A stretch of 48,634 bases of DNA, from the NCBI GenBank assembly GCA_038246575.1, contig JBBRVU010000011.1:1-48634 (forward strand), given 5' to 3'. The position numbers and the translations under genes were made by a program. Source of the DNA: JACCUZ01 sp038246575 (lineage in GTDB: Bacteria; Actinomycetota; Actinomycetes; JACCUZ01). Positions 43,464-48,634 of the stretch are shown here, piece after piece (the first letter of the stretch is position 1; each line of letters begins with the position of its first letter). Under the pieces are notes generated by a model, which saw only the letters and a program-made list of their open reading frames with translations, was not told where the DNA came from and did no database searches.

Positions 43464-44611
43464 GGCGTCCGCCGCCGGAACGCGGCGGTGAACTCACCCT
43501 CCTGCCGCCGCAGCCGGGGCAGGTTCATCGTGAGCGCGACCGCGATCAGGACCGCGACGCCGATGCTGATGACCAGTGCCCGGGTGTCCAGGAACGCGAT
43601 CGCGGTCGCGCCGAAGGCCAGCACAGCCGACCACATGTACATCACCAGCACCGCCCGGGCATGGGAGTGACCGCGCTCGAGCAGCCGGTGGTGCAGGTGC
43701 TGCTTGTCCGGCGCGAACGGCGACCGGCCGGCCAGGGTGCGCCGCACGATCGCCAGGACCACGTCGAGGAACGGCAGCACCATCACCGCGATCGGCAGCA
43801 GCAGCGGCACCAGCGCCGGGGTGATGTCGGTCCCGACGTCGTTCGGGTTGACCGACCCGGTCAGGGTGATCGTCGTGGTGGCCAGCAGCAGCCCGAGCAG
43901 CATCGAGCCGGAGTCGCCCATGAAGACGCGTGCCGGGCTGAAGTTGTGCGGCAGGAACCCGACGCACACGCCGATGAGGGCCGAGGCGATCACGCCAGCC
44001 GACGTCGCGCGCAACAGTCCCTCGTCGACGGTGAGCAGGTAGGAGAAGATGAAGAACGCCGCCGCCGCGATCGCCACGATCCCGGCCGCGAGTCCGTCCA
44101 GCCCATCGACGAAGTTGACGGCGTTGATCGTGAGCACGATCAGCAGGACGGTGAGCGCCGCGCCCTCGGGCGGTCCCAGCGCGACCGCCCCGGGCACCCC
44201 GTCGTCGGACGTCACGAGGCCGCCGACGGGCAGGAAGAGCATCTGCACGCCCTGCAGCACCATCACGCCGGCAGCGAGCACCTGCCCGGCCAGCTTGGTG
44301 ATCGCGTCGAGCTCCCAGCGGTCGTCAGCGACCCCGAGCAGGCACACCAGGCCGGCACCCGAGAGGACGGCGACGATGTCGGTGCCGACCAGCCGAGGCC
44401 CGAGGAAGGGCAGGCTGTTGGCCACCAGCATGGCGGCACCGAAGCCCCCGATCATCGCCAGGCCGCCGAGGCGGGGCGTCGGGACGGCGTGCACGTCGCG
44501 GTCCCGGACCGGGGTCATCGCTCCCCAGCGCAGGGCGATGCGACGGGCGATCGGGGTCAGCAGGTAGGTGACGGTCGCGGCCACGACGGCAGTGAGCAGG
44601 TACTCGCGCAC
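43460..44611 (-). CDS. Undecaprenyl-phosphate sugar-1-phosphate transferase, WecA/MraY family
   Basis: The 383-residue integral membrane enzyme starts with GTG at 44611 and has about eleven helices. Motifs include PTPRLGGLAM, the NAVNFVDGLDGLAAGI catalytic Asp block and FMGDSGSMLLG. It ends with the KQHLHHRLLERGHSHARAV cytoplasmic loop typical of WecA/TagO/Rv1302-type enzymes. It moves GlcNAc-1-P (or a similar sugar phosphate) to decaprenyl/undecaprenyl phosphate, starting wall polymer or arabinogalactan-like synthesis. It lies between glyA and atpI, as in mycobacteria and streptomycetes. Confidence 0.92.
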   Translation of the reverse strand: MREYLLTAVVAATVTYLLTPIARRIALRWGAMTPVRDRDVHAVPTPRLGGLAMIGGFGAAMLVANSLPFLGPRLVGTDIVAVLSGAGLVCLLGVADDRWELDAITKLAGQVLAAGVMVLQGVQMLFLPVGGLVTSDDGVPGAVALGPPEGAALTVLLIVLTINAVNFVDGLDGLAAGIVAIAAAAFFIFSYLLTVDEGLLRATSAGVIASALIGVCVGFLPHNFSPARVFMGDSGSMLLGLLLATTTITLTGSVNPNDVGTDITPALVPLLLPIAVMVLPFLDVVLAIVRRTLAGRSPFAPDKQHLHHRLLERGHSHARAVLVMYMWSAVLAFGATAIAFLDTRALVISIGVAVLIAVALTMNLPRLRRQEGEFTAAFRRRTP

Positions 44612-44630
44612 GCTTGGTCGACCGCCCGGG

Positions 44631-45911
44631 TCAGCTCGGGTCGGGGTACGCGGGGTGACGCGCCACGAGTGCGCTCACCGCGTCGGCGATCTCGGGGGCG
44701 GCCGAGCCGTCCGCGTCCTGCACGGCCCGCCCGATCAGCGCCGCCACCTCCAACATGTCGGCCTCGGTCATCCCCTGCGTGGTCACAGCCGGCGTGCCGA
44801 CCCGGATGCCGGATGCCGTCATCGGGGGCTGCGGGTCGTAGGGGATCGCGTTCTTGTTCAGCGTGATGCGGGCAGCGTCGCAGCGTTGCTCGGCCTCGGT
44901 GCCGGTCACGCCGAGCTCCTGCAGGTCGAGCAGCGCCAGGTGCGTGTCGGTGCCACCGGACACCGGCCGCATGCCCTCGGCCGCAAGCCCGTCGGCGAGG
45001 GACCGGGCGTTGACGATGACCTGGCGCGCATAGTCGCGGAACGCGGGCTGCTGGCACTCCCGCAGCACAACGGCCTTGGCGGCGACGGCGTGCATCAACG
45101 GCCCGCCCTGCAGGAACGGGAAAACGGCCTTGTCGATGCGCGCAGCAAGCTCCGGCTTGCACACGATCATGCCCCCGCGCGGCCCGCGCAGCACCTTGTG
45201 AGTGGTGAACGTGGTGACGTCGGCGTAGGGCACCGGCGACGGGATCGCGCCACCAGCGACAAGTCCGATGAAGTGCGCCGCGTCCACCATCAGCCAGGCG
45301 CCGACCTCGTCGGCGATCTCGCGGAACCGCGCGAAGTCGATCAGCCGCGGGTAGGCCGTCGCTCCAGCAATGATCATCTGCGGCCGGTGCTCGAGAGCGA
45401 GGTCACGAACCTCGTCGTAGTCGATGAGCTCGGTGTCCTTGCGGACCGTATAGGGCACCGGCTTGAACCACTTGCCGGAGAAGCTGACCTTGGCGCCGTG
45501 CGTGAGGTGCCCCCCGTGCGGGAGCGCCATGGCCAATACCGTGTCGCCGGGCTGCAGCAGCGCGGCGTACGCCGCGAGGTTGGCGCTGGCGCCGGAGTGC
45601 GGCTGCAGGTTGACGTGGATCTGCCCACCGTCAGCGGGGCCGAAGAGCTCCTTCGCACGGGCGATGCCGATCTCCTCGGCCCGGTCGACCTCCTGGCAGC
45701 CACCGTAGTAGCGCCGTCCGGGATAGCCCTCGGCGTACTTGTTGGACAGCGTGGAGCCGAGCGCGGCCAGGACGGCCGGCGAGGTGAGGTTCTCGCTGGC
45801 GATCAGCTGCAAGCCGCCGCGGAGTCGGTCGAGCTCGCCGAGCACGACGCCGGCGATGTCGGGATCCTGCTCCTGCAGAGCTTCGAAGTCCGGACCCCAG
45901 AAGGTCGTCAT
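44631..45911 (-). CDS. glyA: Serine hydroxymethyltransferase
   Basis: From the ATG at 45911 the protein is 426 aa, the usual length. Visible are IASENLTSPAVLAALGS, NKYAEGYPGRRYYGGC, the PHSGASANLA loop and the PLP Schiff-base Lys in TTHKVLRGPRGG. It converts serine plus tetrahydrofolate to glycine plus methylene-THF; in C2 growth it links glycine to the acyl-CoA routes seen elsewhere in the window. Its start overlaps the Sua5-type gene. The long in-frame ORF upstream is a shadow. Confidence 0.97.
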   Translation of the reverse strand: MTTFWGPDFEALQEQDPDIAGVVLGELDRLRGGLQLIASENLTSPAVLAALGSTLSNKYAEGYPGRRYYGGCQEVDRAEEIGIARAKELFGPADGGQIHVNLQPHSGASANLAAYAALLQPGDTVLAMALPHGGHLTHGAKVSFSGKWFKPVPYTVRKDTELIDYDEVRDLALEHRPQMIIAGATAYPRLIDFARFREIADEVGAWLMVDAAHFIGLVAGGAIPSPVPYADVTTFTTHKVLRGPRGGMIVCKPELAARIDKAVFPFLQGGPLMHAVAAKAVVLRECQQPAFRDYARQVIVNARSLADGLAAEGMRPVSGGTDTHLALLDLQELGVTGTEAEQRCDAARITLNKNAIPYDPQPPMTASGIRVGTPAVTTQGMTEADMLEVAALIGRAVQDADGSAAPEIADAVSALVARHPAYPDPS

Positions 45912-46576
45912 GGGGAGCCACTGTACGGCTCGGTGACGATGTCGCCGCTGACCTCGCGCAGGGCTTCCGCGGACACCGCGCCCAGTCGCAGCAGGCGCGG
46001 CGCCTCGCCGGTCACGTCCACGATCGTGGAGGCGACGGGGTCGCCGCTGGTCCCGCCGTCGAGGTAGACCGAGACGGCCTCCCCGAGCTGGTCCACGGCC
46101 TCGTCCACCGTGGTCGCCGGCGGCCGGCCACTCACGTTGGCGCTGCTCACGGCCATCGGGCCGGTGGCCTGCAGCAGCTCGATCGCCACGGGGTGCAGTG
46201 GCATCCGGACCGCGACGGTGCCGTCGGTGTCGCCCAGGTCCCACTCCAGAGAGGGCTGCACCCTCGCGACCAGGGTCAGCCCGCCCGGCCAGAAGGCCTC
46301 GACGAGCTCCCGCGCCGTCGCGGACAACGCGGTGGCGATGCCGTCGAGGGTGCGCGGCGACCCGACCAGGACGGGCACCGGCATGTCGCGCCCCCGCCCC
46401 TTGGCGGCGAGCAGCCCGCCGACCGCGTCAATGCTGAAGGCGTCCGCCCCGAGGCCGTAGACCGTGTCGGTCGGCAGCACGACCAGCTCGCCACGCCGTA
46501 CGGCGTCGGCGGCCTGGCCCAGCCCGACGACGCGGTCGGACGGCACCGACATGTCGAACCGCCGGATCCACCCCAT
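45908..46576 (-). CDS. L-threonylcarbamoyladenylate synthase (Sua5/YrdC family)
   Basis: The ATG at 46576 follows GGAGGAGG and gives 222 aa. The YrdC domain shows LPTDTVYGLGADAF, KGRGRDMPVPVLV, FWPGGLTLV and VSSANVSGRPPATT. It makes threonylcarbamoyl-AMP for the t6A modification of ANN-decoding tRNAs. The size lacks a full Sua5 C-terminal domain. In-frame GTG 46594 and ATG 46552 are alternatives. It lies between prmC and glyA in the same run. Confidence 0.93.
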   Translation of the reverse strand: MGWIRRFDMSVPSDRVVGLGQAADAVRRGELVVLPTDTVYGLGADAFSIDAVGGLLAAKGRGRDMPVPVLVGSPRTLDGIATALSATARELVEAFWPGGLTLVARVQPSLEWDLGDTDGTVAVRMPLHPVAIELLQATGPMAVSSANVSGRPPATTVDEAVDQLGEAVSVYLDGGTSGDPVASTIVDVTGEAPRLLRLGAVSAEALREVSGDIVTEPYSGSP

Positions 46577-46642
46577 CAGCCGCCCTCCTCCCACCCGTCC
46601 ACGTCCATCAGCACTTCCCAGTCGATCATGCAGGAATGGGGA

Positions 46643-47482
46643 TCATGAACGGCGGATCGCCGTCAGGAAGCGGTCCCGGCCGGCCAGGTCCCGATGGTCG
46701 CAGACGTCCGTCCAACGCCCGGTCGCGGTGAACACGCCGGGCGCCGACTCCCCCTGCAGGTCGGCGTGCTCGACGACGACGACTCCCCCAGGTCGCAACA
46801 GCCGGGCCGCGACCTGCTCCACGATGCGCACCGCGTCCAGGCCGTCCTCGCCCGACCACAGCGCCAGCGCCGGGTCGTGGGCAGCGACCTCGGGGTCTCG
46901 GATGTGAGCACCGGCGGGGATGTAGGGCGGGTTGCTCACCACCACGTCGACCCCACCGTCGAGGTCCGCGAGGGCCTGCGCCATGTCTCCCAACCGCAGG
47001 TCGACCCCGGAACCGGCGCTGTTGCGCGCCGCCCACTCGTGGGCGCCAGGATCGGCTTCGACCGCATGCACCCGGGCGCTGCGAACTTCGGTCGCGACGG
47101 CCAGCGCGATGGCACCTGAGCCGGTGCCCAGGTCCACGACAGCTGGTTTCCGGCCCGACCTGGCCACTGCGAGCGCTGCGTCGATCGCCGCCTGGGCGAC
47201 GACCTCGGTCTCCGGCCGAGGCACGAACACCCCGGGGCCTACCAGGAGGTCGAGGTGGCGGAAGTACGCCCGGCCGGTGATGTGCTGGAGCGGTTCCCGG
47301 CCTGCGCGGCGTTCGACGTACGTCGCGAAGTCATCGCCCACGTCATCATGGCGCCACAGGTCGCGCCGGGTGATGCCGAGCGAGTGGGCGGCGAGCTCCT
47401 CGGCGTCGAAGCCCGGGGACGGGACACCTGCTTCGGCCAGGCGTGCCGAGGCCCCGGCCAGCGCCGCGCGCAGCCGGCTCAC
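46643..47482 (-). CDS. prmC: Release factor glutamine methyltransferase
   Basis: The 279-residue protein starts with GTG at 47482. It has an N-terminal helical domain, the SAM loop VVDLGTGSGAIALA at about 115-128 and the substrate-Gln motif NPPY at 184-187. It methylates the GGQ glutamine of RF1 and RF2, and the RF1 gene is directly upstream with a 3-base gap, the standard pairing. Length and motifs are all normal. Confidence 0.96.
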   Translation of the reverse strand: MSRLRAALAGASARLAEAGVPSPGFDAEELAAHSLGITRRDLWRHDDVGDDFATYVERRAGREPLQHITGRAYFRHLDLLVGPGVFVPRPETEVVAQAAIDAALAVARSGRKPAVVDLGTGSGAIALAVATEVRSARVHAVEADPGAHEWAARNSAGSGVDLRLGDMAQALADLDGGVDVVVSNPPYIPAGAHIRDPEVAAHDPALALWSGEDGLDAVRIVEQVAARLLRPGGVVVVEHADLQGESAPGVFTATGRWTDVCDHRDLAGRDRFLTAIRRS

Positions 47483-47485
47483 TCC

Positions 47486-48562
47486 TCAGGCCTGCCCCGC
47501 GGCAGCCATCCTGGCCTCGACGTCGGCGTTCACCAGCGCCTGCACGACCGCGTCGAGGTCGCCGTCGAGCACCTGGTCGAGGTTGTGCGCCTTGAAGTTG
47601 ACGCGGTGGTCGGCGATGCGGTTCTCGGAGAAGTTGTACGTCCGGACCCGTTCGGACCGGTCGACCGTACGCACCTGACTCCGGCGGGCGTCGGACGCCT
47701 CCTGGTCGGCTGCATCCTGGGCCGCGGACAGCAGTCGGGCGCGCAGGATGCGCAGGGCCTGTTCCCGGTTCTGCAGCTGGGACTTCTCGTTCTGGCACGA
47801 GGCGACGATGCCTGTCGGGACGTGGGTGATCCGCACGGCCGAGTCGGTCGTGTTGACGCTCTGCCCACCCGGCCCGGACGAGCGGTAGACATCGACCCGC
47901 AGGTCGTTCGGGTCGATCTGCACCTCCACGTCCTCGGCCTCGGGCAGGACGAGGACACCGGCCGCGCTCGTGTGGATGCGGCCCTGGGACTCGGTGACGG
48001 GGACGCGCTGTACGCGGTGCACCCCGCCCTCGTACTTCAGCCGGGACCAGACGCCTTCACCAGGAGCTGGCGTGCCGCGCGACTTCACGGCGAACGAGAT
48101 GTCCTTGTAGCCACCCATGTCGGTCTCGGTGGCCTCGAGGACCTCGGTCTTCCAGCCGACCCGCTCGGCGTAGCGCAGGTACATCCGCAACAGGTCTCCG
48201 GCGAACAACGCCGACTCGTCGCCACCCTCACCCGCCTTGATCTCGACGATGACGTCCTTGTCGTCGTTCTCGTCGCGGGGCAGCAGCAACACGCGCAGCC
48301 GTGCCTCGAGACTTTCGATGCAAGCTTCCATCGCCGGCACCTCGGCCCGGAACGACTCGTCCTCGGCGGACAGCTCACGGGCGGTGGCGAGATCCCCGGC
48401 CGCCTCCACCAGTGCGCGGCTGACCTCGACGACCGGGGTCAGCGCGGCATACCTCTTGCCGAGGGTGCGGGCCCGGGCCTGGTCCCCGTGCACCGCGGGG
48501 TCGGCGAGCTCGCGCTCGAGCCGCGCGTGCTCCTCGAGCATCTCTGCCGGGGCTTCCAGCAC
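47486..48562 (-). CDS. prfA: Peptide chain release factor 1
   Basis: The GTG at 48562 follows GAGGAGG and gives 358 aa, normal for RF1. The stop-codon-reading tripeptide is PVT at 188-190, specific for UAA/UAG, and the catalytic GGQ is at 232-234 in SSGPGGQSVNTTDSAVR. KAGEGGDESALF at about 109-120 is the conserved domain 2 entry. First gene visible in the long minus-strand run. The 72 bases beyond its start, to the window edge, contain no gene. Confidence 0.97.
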   Translation of the reverse strand: MLEAPAEMLEEHARLERELADPAVHGDQARARTLGKRYAALTPVVEVSRALVEAAGDLATARELSAEDESFRAEVPAMEACIESLEARLRVLLLPRDENDDKDVIVEIKAGEGGDESALFAGDLLRMYLRYAERVGWKTEVLEATETDMGGYKDISFAVKSRGTPAPGEGVWSRLKYEGGVHRVQRVPVTESQGRIHTSAAGVLVLPEAEDVEVQIDPNDLRVDVYRSSGPGGQSVNTTDSAVRITHVPTGIVASCQNEKSQLQNREQALRILRARLLSAAQDAADQEASDARRSQVRTVDRSERVRTYNFSENRIADHRVNFKAHNLDQVLDGDLDAVVQALVNADVEARMAAAGQA

Positions 48563-48634
48563 GGGTCCTCCTCTCGGCAATGGGTCCTGCGTCGTGAGAC
48601 GGCAACGGCGCCGGTCCGGCACCCCCAGGGGTGC

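Noticed and set aside
48619..48634. 7-bp palindrome GCACCCC-CA-GGGGTGC at the window edge
   Set aside because: A 2-base loop and truncated context make it impossible to tell a terminator from chance in GC-rich sequence.

Overview
The window is a GC-rich chromosomal segment from an actinomycete (Actinomycetota). Three things point there: very high GC with dense, often overlapping genes; actinobacterial markers (nucS, a DUF2550 gene beside atpC, a MurA with Asp in place of the usual catalytic Cys, a PduO-type adenosyltransferase next to murA); and a gene order that, from memory, resembles the Streptomyces coelicolor region running from prfA through the ATP synthase operon to filP/scy. A shorter Scy-like protein and an inserted catabolic block argue against Streptomyces itself. 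Genus cannot be fixed from this sequence alone. No rRNA, tRNA, CRISPR array, insertion sequence or prophage was seen, and no gene-free stretch exceeds 300 bases.

Left part (1-13 kb): an intergenic inverted repeat, two small ORFs (one a 24-residue membrane peptide), a PAP2-family membrane enzyme, a YbbN/CnoX-type thioredoxin-TPR protein, an ECF sigma factor with an overlapping membrane-protein partner, a GNAT protein, then acyl-CoA genes: meaB and a thiolase on the minus strand, and methylmalonyl-CoA epimerase overlapping crotonyl-CoA carboxylase/reductase on the plus strand. The latter are followed by two coiled-coil polarity/cytoskeletal proteins (Scy-like and FilP) and an AI-2E family permease.

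Middle (13-29 kb): an alpha/beta hydrolase, a small zinc-finger-like protein, a tandem double 3-hydroxybutyryl-CoA dehydrogenase, a STAS protein whose start is frameshifted, nucS, an ArsR-like regulator with an MFS exporter, a D-amino-acid-oxidase-like flavoenzyme, a second MFS gene, an ABC-2 export pair, an ethylmalonyl-CoA mutase-type B12 enzyme, a second STAS protein, a third hydroxybutyryl-CoA dehydrogenase unit, murA and a cobalamin adenosyltransferase. Thiolase, hydroxybutyryl-CoA dehydrogenase, Ccr, epimerase, B12 mutase, MeaB and the adenosyltransferase together cover much of the ethylmalonyl-CoA route (C2 assimilation or supply of C4/C5 extender units).

28.9-35.3 kb is an accessory catabolic block: an NCS1 permease, a CodA-like deaminase, a NodB/CE4-family cyclic amidase or deacetylase and an agmatinase-family ureohydrolase in one tightly coupled minus-strand operon, divergent from a PucR regulator. 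The intergenic region between them holds two similar dyads. The full substrate of this set is not obvious and it is the best candidate for an undescribed pathway.

Right part (35.3-48.6 kb): one long minus-strand run, read prfA, prmC, threonylcarbamoyl-AMP synthase, glyA, wecA-like, atpI, atpZ, atpB-E-F-H-A-G-D-C, DUF2550. It links translation termination, tRNA modification, one-carbon metabolism, wall lipid carriers and ATP synthesis.
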